From: Strongylocentrotus droebachiensis
Lineage: Eukaryota > Echinodermata > Echinoidea > Camarodonta > Strongylocentrotidae
Length of the DNA stretch: 64,000 nt
Direction of reading: 5' to 3'
NCBI GenBank assembly: GCA_035222895.1
Contig: JAVYIG010000887.1
Span: 310,001-374,000, forward strand
This document shows, in pieces, positions 1 through 10,903 of the stretch. The notes beneath the pieces were generated by a model, which was not told where the DNA came from, did no database searches, and saw only the letters and a program-made list of their open reading frames with translations. Each line of letters starts with the position of its first letter. Within the stretch, counting starts at the first letter, position 1. Both the position numbers and the translations under genes were made by a program.

Positions 1-1507
1 GGGAAGGGTGGGGCGGACGTTGGATGGTATGTAGCATTTAGATTGGAGAGTTGGTAGGGTGGGGTAGACGTAGGATGGAGGTAGACGTAGGATGGAGGAA
101 AGGGTAGGGTGGTAGTAGACAAAAGATGTTTGTAGAGGTAGGATAGAGAAAAGGGTAGGGTGGTGGTAGGCGTAGGATTGTAGTAGAGGTAGGATTGAAA
201 AATGGGTAGGGTGGGGTAGACGTAAGGAGGGGGTAGGGTGGGGTAGACGTAGGATGGAAGAACGGGTAGGGTTGTAGTTGACGAAGGATGGTAGTAGAGG
301 TAGGATAGAAGAATGGGTAGGGTGGGGTAGAGGTAGGGAGGGGGTAGGGTAGGATGGTAGTAGAGGTAGGATTGAAGAATGGGTAGTGTGGGGTAGAGGT
401 AGGGAGGGGGTAGGGGTAGGATGGTAGTAGAGGTAGGATTGAAGAATGGATAGGGTGGTGGTAGGCATAGGATGGAAGAATGGGTAGGGTTGTAGTTGAC
501 GAAAGATGGTAGTAGAGGTAGGATAGAAGAAAGGGTAGGATGGTGGTTGGCGTAGGATGGTAGTAGAGGTAGGATTGAAGAAAGGGTAGGATGGGGGTAG
601 ACGTAGGATGAAAGAAAGGGTAGGGTGGTAGTAGACGAAGGATGGTAGTAGAGGTAGGATAGAAGAAAGGGTAGGGTGGTGGTAGGCGTAGGATGGAAGA
701 ATGGGTAGGGTTGTAGTTGAAGAAGGATGGTAGTAGAGGTAGGATAGAATAAAGGGTAGGATGATAGTAGAGGTAGGATAGAAGAATAGGTAGGGAGGGG
801 CTAGGGTGGGGTAGACATAGGATGGGGGTAGAAGTATGGAAGAATAGGTAGGGTTGTAGTTGACGAAGGATGGTAGTAGAGGTAGGATAGAAGAAAGGGT
901 AGGGTGGTGGTAGGCGTAGGATGGAAGAATGGGTTGGGTTGTAGTTGACGAAGGATGGTAGTAGAGGTAGGATAGAAGAAAGGGTAGGGTGGTGGTAGGC
1001 GTAGGATGGTAGTAGAAGTAGGATAGAAGAAAGGGTAGGGTGGTGGTAGGCGTAGGATGGTAGTAGAGGTAGGATTGAAGAATGGGTAGGGTGGGGTAGA
1101 CGTAGGGTGGGGGTAGGGTGGGGTAGGCGTAGGATTGGGGTAGAACCATTTGGCATAGGATGGAAGAACAGGTAGGGTGGGGCGGACGTTGGATGATCTG
1201 TAGAGGTAGGATTGAAGAATGGGTAGGGTGGGGTAGACGTAGGTTTGGGGTAGACATAGGATGGAAGAAAGGGTAGGGTGGTAGTACACGAAGGATGGTG
1301 GTAGAGGTAGAATAGAAAAAAGGGTAGGGTGGTGGTAGATGTAGGATGGTAGTAGACGTAGGATGGAAGAAAGGGTAGGGTGGTAGTAGACGAAGGATAG
1401 TAGTAGAGGTAAGATAGAAGAAAGGGTAGGGGGTGGTAGGTGTAGGATGGAAGAAGGGGTAGGGTTGTAGTTGACGAAGGATGGTAGTAGAGGTAGGATA
1501 GAAGAAA

Positions 1508-1978
1508 GGGTAGGGTGGGGCGGACGTTGGATGGTATGTAGCATTTAGATTGGAGAGTGGGTAGGGTGGGGTAGACGTAGGATGGAGGTAGACGTAGGAT
1601 GGAAGAAAGGGTAGGGTGGTAGTAGACAAAAGATGTTTGTAGAGGTAGGATAGAGAAAAGGGAAGGGTGGTGGTAGGCGTAGGATTGTAGTAGAGGTAGG
1701 ATTGAAAAATGGGTAGGGTGGGGTAGACGTAAGGAGGGGGTAGGGTGGGGTAGACGTAGGATGGAAGAATGGGTAGGGTTGTAGTTGACGAAGGATGGTA
1801 GTAGAGGTAGGATAGAAGAATGGGTAGGGTGGGTTAGAGGTTGGGAGGGGGTAGGGTAGGATGGTAGTAGAGGTAGGATTGAAGAATGGGTAGGGTGGGG
1901 TAGAGGTAGGGAGGGGGTAGGGGTAGGATGGTAGTAGAGGTAGGATTGAAGAATGGGTACGGTGGTGGTAGGCATAGA
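1508..1978. repeat. 1507-bp higher-order duplication in the minisatellite
   Basis: This segment repeats positions 1-470 at a constant offset of 1507 bp. Irregular landmarks shared by both copies include CGGACGTTGGATGGTATG (14 and 1521) and the following GATTGTAGTAGAGG (about 177 and 1684). Similarity fades near 1978. The unusual non-monomer landmarks show block duplication rather than chance agreement of monomers. Confidence 0.8.
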
Positions 1979-3144
1979 GTGGAAGAATTGTAAGGGTTGT
2001 AGGTGACAAAGGATGGTAGTCGAGGTAGGATAGAAGAAAGGCTAGGGTAGTGGTAGATGTAGGATGGTAGTAGAGGTAGGATTGAAGAATGGGTAGGGTG
2101 GTGGTAGGCGTAGGATGGAAGAATGGGTTGGGTTGTAGTTGATGAAGGATGGTAGTAGAGGTAGGATAGAAGAAAGGGTAAGGTGGGGTAGAGGTAGGAA
2201 GGGGTAGAGGTAGGATAGAAGAATGGGTAGGGTGGGGTAGAGGTAGGGAGGGGGTAGGGGTAGGATGGTAGTAGGGGGACGATAGTGTTAGAGGGAAGAA
2301 AGTGGTAGAGGTCGGATTTTCATGATCGTATAGAATGTATATTGAGTGGCAGAACGAGATAGGTGGTGTTAGTAGACGTAGGATGGGGGTAGACATAGGA
2401 TGGAAGAATGGGTAGGGTGGTAGTAGACGAAGGACTGTAGTAGAGGTAGGATAGAAGAAAGGGTAGGGTGGTTGTAGACGTAGGATTGGGGTAGACGTAG
2501 GATAGAAGAAAGGGTAGGGTGGAGGTAGGCGTAGGATGGTAGTAGAGGTAGGATTGAATAATGGGTAGGATGGGGGTAGACGTAGGATGGAAGAATGGGT
2601 AGGGTGGTAGTAGAGGTAGGATAGAAGAAAGGGTAGGGTGGTGGTAGGCGTAGAATGGAAGTAGAGGTAGGATTGAAGAAAGGGTAGGGTGGTAGTAGAC
2701 GAAGGAATGTAGTAGAGGTAGGATAGAAGAAAGGGTAGGGTGGTGGTAGACGTAGGATTGGGGTAGACGTAGGATAGAAGAAAGGGTAGGGTGGGGGTAG
2801 ACGTAGGATGGAAGAATGGGTAGGGTTGTAGTAGAAGAAGGATAGTAGTAGAGGTAGGATAGAAGAAAGGGTAGGGTGGTGCTAGGCGTAGGATGGAAGT
2901 AGAGGTAGGATTGAAGAATGGGTAGGGTGTTGGTAGAGGTAGGATTTAAGAATGGGTAGAGTGGGGTAGGGGTAGGGAGGGGGTAGGGGTAGGATGGTAG
3001 TAGAGGTAGGATAGAAGAATTGGTAAGGTGATGGTAGGCATAGGATGGAAGAATGGGTTGGGTTGTAGTTGATGAAGGATGGTAGTAGAGGTAGGATAGA
3101 AGAAAGGGTAGGGTGGTGGTAGGCATAGGATGGAAGAATGGGTA

Positions 3145-3375
3145 GGGTTGAAGTTGACAAAGGATGGTAGTAGAGGTAGGATAGAAGAAAGGTTAAGGTG
3201 GGGTAGAGGTAGGAAGGGGTAGAGGTAGGAAGGGGGTAGGATGGTAGTAGGGGGACGATAGTGTTAGAGGGAAGAAAGTGGTAGAGGTCAGATTTTCATG
3301 ATCGTATAGAATGTATATTGAGTGGAAGAACGAGATAGGTGGTGTTAGTAGATGTAGGATGGGGGTAGACGTAGG
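3145..3375. repeat. 975-bp higher-order duplication in the minisatellite
   Basis: This block matches about 2170-2400 at an offset of 975 bp. Both carry the landmark GTAGGGGGACGATAG (2271 and 3246), followed by a distinctive non-monomer stretch with TTTTCATGATCGTATAG. The later copy lacks a short internal piece, so the two have diverged. Confidence 0.75.
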
Positions 3376-4080
3376 ATAGAAGAAAGGGTAGGGTGGTGGT
3401 AGGCGTAGAATGGAAGTAGAGGTAGGATTGAAGAAAGGGTAGGGTTGTGGTAGGCGTAGGATGGTAGTAGAGGTAGGATTGAAGAATGGGTAGGGTGGGG
3501 TAGAGGTAGGGAGGGGTGGGGTAGAGGTAGGGAGGGGAAGGGGTAGGATGGTAGTAGAGGTAGGATTGAAGAATGGGTAGGGTGGTGGTAGGCGTAGGAT
3601 TGAAGAATGGGTTGGGTTGTAGTAGGGAAAGGATGGTAGTAGTGGCTAGGAAACCGTTAGATTGAGGATAGTCGTAGAGATAGGATGTTTATGATCGTAT
3701 AGGAGGTAGATGAGTGTTAGACAAGTAGGATGGTAGAAGAGGCAAGATGGAAGAACAGGAAGGGTGGTAGTAGACATAGGGAGGTAGAACGGGTAGGGTG
3801 GGGGTAGAGTGGGGGTGGACGTAGGATGGTAGTAGAGGTTGGAAAAATGGGTAGGGTGGTAGTAGACGATGGATGGTAGTAGAGGTAGGCTTGAAGAACA
3901 GGTAGGGTTGGGGTAGGATGGGGGTAGACGCAGAGTGGTATTAGACGTAGGATGGAAAATAGGTAGGATGGTAGAAACAGGATGGTTGTAGGTAGAACGA
4001 TAGTTGAATTCAAAGTATGACTGTAGTGGGAAAAGGGTATGAGATGTAGGAAGGTAGCAGAAGAAGGACTAACACATACA

Positions 4081-5104
4081 CAGACACATACACACACTCA
4101 TTATAAATATCTTTAAAATATTTGAAAAGCTCATTTCATTGGAGAAAAAAAAGCATGACAGCAGAAAGTATATCAGAATTATTTCATTTAATCTTTCAGC
4201 AGTACTTTATGTATTACATCACGAAGTGTATAATAGTTCCAAAACATTATCTTTATTTGTGAAATACATTTATATTTGTTGGTCTCATAAAATCAGTAAT
4301 TCAATCATAAGAGTTGTACAAATTTTTACACTATTGCAATATGTCAGTTGAAAACAACACAATATTCTACTAATTATGCATATATTACATTTGCATTTTC
4401 TGGAGTTTCAATGACATTGACATTGTTCACAAACAAATAGAGTCAGTAAATAGTATATATATATATATGCTTCAATAAATCAGCTATGAGTATTGTATTG
4501 AAACACAAACAATGATATTACCCAGGGGCGTCAATCCTAAGGGTTGCAACTAATTTTAGAAGTGGCTGTCTATAGAACATAATAATGCAATGTTTTCCCC
4601 AATAATGGATCGACGCCCCTACCCACATCGATGTGACTGGAGATGTCATGAAGACATTTCTTGAATGTCTCCTCTTGTCATCAACCCTGTCATGTGGGTC
4701 CTACATAGCACAGGACGTGCAGTTACCATGGTTACAGGTGGCAAGTAGATTTACCTTGATCACGCAATAGTACAGATATTGGATGAATGTTGGACAAAAT
4801 GAACTTCATTATGCCCAATGGAAATAAACATCCTAGTACCAATTGGAAATTACCCTTAAGATTGTGGAACTCAAAATCTAAATCTTGTATCGTCAACCAA
4901 CTTTGATAGGATGAGGATTTAACTATTGATGAAATTAGAAGGGGGTATATGATGGGGGAAATTCCTCATGTGATTCTTTGCCCCTCCCATATGAGTCGAA
5001 GGTGGTATATTTGGGATGAGGTACTTTATTGCCCCTCCCCTATAGTATAATAATGGGAGGAGCCCATCAATGTAGGAGCACTGCTTATATATGCCACTAG
5101 CTAG
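4081..5104. other. AT-rich unique-looking sequence
   Basis: No gene, RNA gene or domain is recognisable. Short open frames are present but look like chance. It contains an (AT)n run near 4456-4468 and the 99-bp candidate MITE at 4523-4621. Confidence 0.5.
4523..4621. mobile_element. candidate 99-bp MITE with hAT-like ends
   Basis: The left end reads CAGGGGCGTCAATCC and the right end, reverse complemented, reads TAGGGGCGTCGATCC, so 13 of 15 terminal bases agree. The CAGGGGCG start matches the other hAT-like elements in this window. No convincing 8-bp target-site duplication is visible, so the call is tentative. Confidence 0.4.
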
Positions 5105-5490
5105 GCTCCTCCCTGTTACTGTGTATATGCATTGGTATGCAGGGGAGGGACCCATTTGAAGATGGTATTCTGAGTTTCTCCTCCCCTTCTAGCTTACAAC
5201 AGGCAATGAGAGGAGCAATTGATTGAAGCTCCTCCCTGTCACTGTATATATGCATGGGTATGCAGGGGAGGGACCCATTTGAAGATGGTGTCCTGTGTTT
5301 CTCCTCCCCTTCTAGCTTACAACAGGCAATGAGAGGAGCAATTGATTGAAGCTCCTCCCTGTCACTGTATATATGCATGGGTATGCAGGGGAGGGACCCA
5401 TTTGAAGATGGTGTCCTGTGTTTCCCCTCCCCTTCTAGCTTACAACAGATAATGAGAGGAGCAATTGATTGCAGCTCCTCCCTATCTGTT
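5105..5490. repeat. 123-bp tandem repeat, three units
   Basis: GCTCCTCCCT recurs at 5105, 5228, 5351 and 5474, giving three 123-bp units and the start of a fourth. The period equals 41 codons, so frames on both strands stay open through the array; the minus strand gives a 41-residue repeat. The units are nearly identical, which suggests recent expansion. No evidence of translation is visible and no family is recognised. Confidence 0.85.
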
Positions 5491-8400
5491 GTGTTTAAGG
5501 ATAGTTATATCAGGGAGGGGTACATTCTGACCGGCACATTTTGCCTTTTTTTTTATCATCCATTGGCCCAGGCTTGGGGTATTCCCTACCACTGTCCTGT
5601 AATTCCTGTTGTTCAGCTCAACTAGGAGGGGCTCCATCCTCCTATCCTCACCCCCTTCAAAACGATATTTGTTATGACCAGACGCCCCAGCCCTCTAAGG
5701 GCAAAGGCAATATAGAGTTCCAAAAGAGAATCTCAGTAAAGCTTACTTGCCACCTGTAGTAACAAAAAAAATGATAAAAAAAGGGTGCAGGTATTTCAAT
5801 GCTAAACCATCCACTGTATGAAAATGATAAGGATATATGTCTATCCTAAAACCATAAAAAATACCAGTTCAGGGAAAAGGTGCAGAAGAACAGGCTACAT
5901 ACTTGCCTGGCTACACCAAACTGGTATGTACTACAAAATGTACGTATCTTCATCGTTATGTAAAAAGCAGCAGTTTAAATGTCAAGTAAAGAGAGAGAGG
6001 GTATGCACTGATGTGACACAAACATATAAAACAATGGGAGGAAACATACTATGAATTCCTCCTATTTCCCTCTCTCACATATTCTGCTAACATCTTATAA
6101 TCAAACCTTGAACATAAAGGTATGTTGTTCTAGTGGAACATTGATTATCAATACAACAAACAATGTTGTATGGTAGGAAACTGTCTACCAATAAAGCTAT
6201 ACACTCTCCTATAATATACAGTGGATGGCACTATACCAGTCAAACATTCTTTTAACCATGTTTCCCATATAGAGACATCACAGATGTATACACTATAGTA
6301 TCCTATAGTATCCGTTTGAACATCTCAATAGTGTAAACATTTGTTTTCAGAAGGGGAAAAAAAGTCAAATTTATTCTCAAACATTGCTTTAACATGAACA
6401 GGCACCTTGCCTAAGCTAGTACACATACAAGGGACATATCCCTGTATAAACAACAAGATGAAGCAGATAATACTGCTTAGTGGGAACATACACTTGTATG
6501 ACATAGTTAAAAGAATGAATGCAATTTGTGGTATAGCTACACTTGTGACAGTTCCTAACTCACCAGTGGTACACACGTATGCATCCATGAATATGGTACA
6601 TACATGTACACCAAACCAAGCTAACAAGCAAGCTTATGCCAGGCTTCAGGAGGACTACAGCCTCCACCCTCATCAAAATGAGAGCTCCTGGATATGTTAA
6701 CAGGAGATTATGAGGGTTCTACAATCAAATTATATTAGAGTATGGCCGTTACTAACAAATATATACCAGTAATTATATGTGATTGATATAAGAATTTCAA
6801 ACATACTATGGCAAATTAAAAGTGTTGTTAACACAGTATCAGGTATTGCAATCATCCCTTCAATAACATAAACACATGAATATATAAACTGCAAACTTGT
6901 GTTGCATGTAAATCATTTCACAATCAACAATTAACAACGATAAATCTCTTTTTCACAATAAATGAATCCATTTTTTTAAAATATCAAATCTATGTTATGA
7001 TAAAAAGCTAAGCATGATAACTAGTATGATAATCAGTGCAGAACAGAATGTTTGATAACAACTACAATAAGATAACAAAGTATATAGTGCTCTAACTTGG
7101 TTCATAATATAAATTATCAAAATATCAATATTAATATTGATACAAAAGCAAACTTGTACAACATTTTGTGTACAGGCAAAAAAAAAAGGTCTCACAGAAA
7201 TACTTGGAATGTATGATTTACAATTACCAATTGATAATTAAAAAAACAATGTCATGTTATATTTCTATATTTCTGAATTGTAACAGGGTATGAACATTTC
7301 CCACTTGCAAGGTACAAATAAACTTTAGATGCCAGGAATATATTGAGTCGTAATTTTTTCTCATGCTCTCACAATACTAGGAATTAAAGCATGGCACAAT
7401 GATGCACAACTTTATTAATTTATTAGTCAACTTAATTAACACTTTCACGTCTGGAAATGAAAACAAAGTTGCTGATGCAAAAAGAGTTTACTCACCCACG
7501 TCTGGGTTAATAAACCCTATTGCATATTCAGGATAAGTTTACATATGCACGTCTGTATGTGCAAACTTTACCTGCTGAACCAAAGTAATATTAAGAGCCA
7601 TTTTGAAATTGCTTTTTGTGTTCAATTTAACAAACGGTTCTTTATCATGTATAATTCCATATTGTTGTGCAGAGACTGATAAGCAACACGTGACTCAGAC
7701 TAAATTCCATCTTCAGTCCCGAGATGGAATTAATCTCAAATTTCTTTCTTTTTTTCTCTCTAAATTCCTCTTTCTGGAATTTTCTGCTTAAACAATGCAA
7801 GTGGGATGCCTAACAAAATAAACAATTTTTGTTTAAAGATCAAGCTTTAGATACAAGACCAAAAAAGACAATTCAGATAATAAGCAAATTTGAACATTAA
7901 TATACAAAATTAATCATTTTCATGTACTTTGTAAAGTCTTAAATAAAAATGAAAAACAATTCATAAATATATAATTCATTTCTAGACTTTTGTATTACTG
8001 CTTAAATAGTAATAAATACTGTTGAATAATATAATGGCACTGATAATAATTACCATACATTAAAAATATTACACAATAGAACTTGAAGAATAAATGGGAA
8101 ACATAAGCCAGTTTGACTTTTTGTTTACCTTAAATTATGAAGATGATCATGAACAAAACATTGCACATACAAAACAATCACATTAATCTGGTTTAAATCA
8201 TTTCATGATTTATTTACACTAATTCATGAATTAATTATTTCAAAACAGTTTATTAAACAATCAATGTCACAGCCATGGGGCTGAATTGCACAATCAAGGT
8301 CAGAGCAAGAAATTATTGTAAGATGTGGTGATTATGGCAGGAGTTGTCCTCTAATGTTATTAATAATACAAGGTGTATTGTAGACAAAATGGTACTTCTT

Positions 8401-9063
8401 TCAATAGGAATGTGCACGTTGCTCTATTTGATTACTGATTTTAAAGTCTTCCGTTTATCATTAATTTATTGAAGCGCTTTAGGCAATAATATATAAGGTA
8501 CACTTGTATGTATGTCATTGTAAAGATTATACTGCATCAAACGTTGTCCAGATATATTGGATCAAGTATCTATGACTTATATGAGCAATACATACCGTCC
8601 CAATATAAAGAAAATATGTATTAAATGAATAAAAATGTATAACATTCTCTGAGCAACTCTGAATTTGATAACTTATAGTTACATAGAAATAGAAGAAAAA
8701 AAATCTTGGCAAGTCTTTGTTAAAAATGTTTCTGTTCTCAACATATTAGTTTATGTCTTACATTGTACTGCCCTTATATAATGTATTACTGTAATATGCA
8801 TTGTATTGTATTGTGTTATTGTATTATTGCAAATTATGTCCTGAAGTATGTTAAACTGTAACTTATATGTATTTTACTTTCTTTCTTGAATTACTTGCCC
8901 ACAATTATACAACTTCCACACAACTGCTCTAGGAGTGTCATTTTTGACAGGCATGGCGCATTATAAATGTTCACTATTATTATTATTATTATAATTGTGA
9001 TAAAATCTTTAGGAAAGTATTAAATATAATATCTAGATTTAACAGTCATAGATTACAATAAGA
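5491..9063. other. AT-rich region, no gene seen
   Basis: Only short chance-length open frames occur on both strands, without domain signatures or convincing splice pairs. There is a short (ATT)n run at about 8978-8992 preceded by GCGCATTATAAATG. That pair resembles the 3' end of the tRNA-derived SINE seen at 18643-18935, so 8930-8998 may be a SINE tail remnant. Confidence 0.5.
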
Positions 9064-9172
9064 GAGGGGGAAGGGGGGTGGGGGGGGGGGGGGGCTATTA
9101 CTTAATCTGAAACCCATCATAGCAGTATATAAAGTGTAGTATTTATATTAATTGTAATTATAGTGTAATGGA

Positions 9173-9208
<36 letters not shown>
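9064..9208. repeat. poly-G tract and (GA)n microsatellite
   Basis: A G-run interrupted by A and T spans 9064-9094, and an uninterrupted GA repeat spans about 9176-9208. Simple-sequence DNA. Confidence 0.9.
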
Positions 9209-9210
<2 letters not shown>

Positions 9211-9337
9211 GGGCATCTTTTGATTTGAATATGTGTAATAAACATGAACATCTTACATTCAAAAGTCTCAACTACATAAAGATGGTTTTTCCTCTCAATA
9301 TGTTGTACAGTGTTCAAAAAATAAAAGAGTAGGTTAA

Positions 9338-9795
9338 TTAAACCCTGTCTTAACTGGAAAATAAAGTCACGGTGACGTCCGGACGTTGTCCGGATGACAT
9401 TTACCCCCTTCCAATTAAGACGCGTCAATCGGGTAACGTCCGGACAATAACAAGGTAAATCTCACCCTAATCGAGCCAGGGTGATATCGAGGTGTCGTCT
9501 GGACAACGTCCGGACGACATCCTGATAAACGGCATATTAAGACGCTCGCGGAACTCTACCCGGGTAATTTACGTCATCACCGTGAAAAAATGTATACATG
9601 TACATAGCGCGCCAGCTGAATCGTGATAAGAGAGGTGCGGTTGTTATGGTAACCTACCCAGGTGAGGTTTTTGCGGATGGCTGATTAAGACGGTGTCCAA
9701 AAGCTCACCCGTGTTTTACTATCAGACCCCCCATTGTTTCTCATCCACATATCGCTCGGGTGAGATGGAAAAAATTCTATTAAGACGGGGCTTAA
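9338..9795. mobile_element. candidate TTAA-flanked MITE (piggyBac-like ends)
   Basis: The left boundary reads TTAAACCCTGTCTTAA (9338-9353) and the right boundary TTAAGACGGGGCTTAA (9780-9795). Reverse complemented, the right end is TTAAGCCCCGTCTTAA, so 14 of 16 bases agree and both ends sit on TTAA. TTAA duplication with CCC-starting inverted repeats is the hallmark of piggyBac-type elements. The 458-bp insert is clearly more GC- and CpG-rich than the AT-rich flanks. TTAAGACG also recurs inside (near 9415, 9538 and 9685). No transposase is encoded, so it would be non-autonomous. Other TTAA-targeting families are possible. Confidence 0.55.
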
Positions 9796-10117
9796 GACAA
9801 AAATTGTACAATTAATAGAACATGAGAATAGAGCTTGCTGTGAATTTGCTGGAATTAACAAAAAATATTCAAATTAGTAAATCAAGTTTCAAAATCATGA
9901 AGACTATGTAATATAATTAAAACATTAGACATAAGAAAATGTCTACTTCTTAATGTCTTAAATGGATAATGGGAATAATTTTTGAAAATAAATCGGACAT
10001 GGAATATCCACAAAAGTAAAGCAATTTCAGAATTAAGAACTACACAAGGTTATAGAGGGAGGTAATGGGGACACACTGTATTTCCTGAAATTCAATTAAC
10101 ATCTCCTGGCCTTTTTC

Positions 10118-10903
10118 ATGTGTTGGTTATCAATAGATCATGTTTCTTACAGAACTGAACAAGTCGATCACCCCGTTCATTACGATGGCCTAGCTAGTCC
10201 ATATTGTCCAACAATCTTTCCATCCTTACCTTTTATGACTTTAGCATTCCAATCACCTATCACGATAACAATTTCTGTTGATTTACAATGCTTTAACATT
10301 TCATCTATTTGATTGTAATATTTTTCTACTTGTTCATCAATGTAATCACTGGTTGGGGCATACACTTGAATTACTGCTAGGTTAAACGGTTTAGCTTTTA
10401 GCTTCATTAACATCATTCTCTCATTTAATGGCCAATAACCTAGAATTTGTTTCTCGGGATTTTTCTTGATTAACATTCCAAGACCATGTTGGTGATTTTC
10501 TACTCCAGAGTATATGATGGTGTAATCATCTCTCTTCACGCATCCATTATCATGCAGTCCACCTAGTTTCCGCAATACCTATAATATCTAGTTTCATCCT
10601 ATTAGCCTCCTGAAAGAGGTTATCTAATTTCCCTGCCTTATACAACGTCCTAACATTCCATGTCGCAATGCACAATCGCTTTCCTCTTGTTTTCAGGGAC
10701 AGAGCATCACAACCTAATCTTTCCGAAGGCTTTGAACTAGGTTGGTCATTATAATGTACCTTATTTGCAAAAGGCAGCAACTCTTCCCGAAGGCTATTTA
10801 CAGCAGGACTAATTGTTTGGGGACCAGTCAGGCTTGAATCTCGCTTTTCTCTCTGTTTGTACTTATTCATGATGTTGCGGACAATGGTAATATACATGTA
10901 CAT
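10118..10903 (-). pseudogene. RTE-type retrotransposon endonuclease fragment, copy 1
   Basis: The minus-strand frame from 10903 reads an N-terminal leader, then IATWNVRTLYKAGKLDNL and IGIAETRW. These are the first two signature blocks of the endonuclease/exonuclease/phosphatase domain of RTE-type non-LTR retrotransposons, often annotated in genomes as craniofacial development protein 2-like. The frame ends at a TGA near 10550. A second minus frame (10575 to 10180) continues the domain with DDYTIIYSG, QVYAPTSDY and GDWNAK, which carry the catalytic Asp/Asn. A further shift near 10190 leads to NERGDRLVQFCKKHDLL, ending about 10118. The coding sequence is therefore broken at least twice, and no reverse transcriptase follows. 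The element is 3'-truncated, whereas LINE copies are usually truncated at the 5' end. Its upstream side runs into the monomer array at 10744-16516. Confidence 0.85.

Larger units (their letters stand above)
1..4080. repeat. G-rich 17-bp / 51-bp minisatellite
   Basis: A degenerate tandem array. Successive 17-base monomers can be read directly, such as GAAAGGGTAGGGTGGTG, GTAGGCGTAGGATGGTA and GTAGAGGTAGGATTGAA, and these three types often follow one another as a 51-bp trimer. The plus strand is rich in G and very poor in C, so the minus strand has almost no stop codons. Because 51 is a multiple of three, this gives long minus-strand open frames of a 17-residue Y/P/T/S/L repeat (for example 38-1975). 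These frames are low-complexity by-products of the repeat, with no sign of a start context or domain. The array becomes more degenerate after about 3660 and ends near the CA-rich stretch at 4076-4100. The left edge lies outside the window. Confidence 0.9.

Noticed and set aside
38-3126. Long minus-strand open frames (up to 645 codons) of Y/P/T/S/L repeats
   Set aside because: They follow directly from a C-poor 17-bp tandem repeat whose trimer is a multiple of three. They overlap in several frames, have no domain and no splice or start context.
1-4080. Possible telomeric DNA because of many GGGTAGGG strings
   Set aside because: The monomer is 17 bp and TTAGGG is not the repeating unit; the array abuts ordinary unique sequence.
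5097-5378. 93-residue repetitive minus-strand protein in the 123-bp array
   Set aside because: The frame is open because 123 is divisible by three. The plus strand is equally open and no coding signature is seen.
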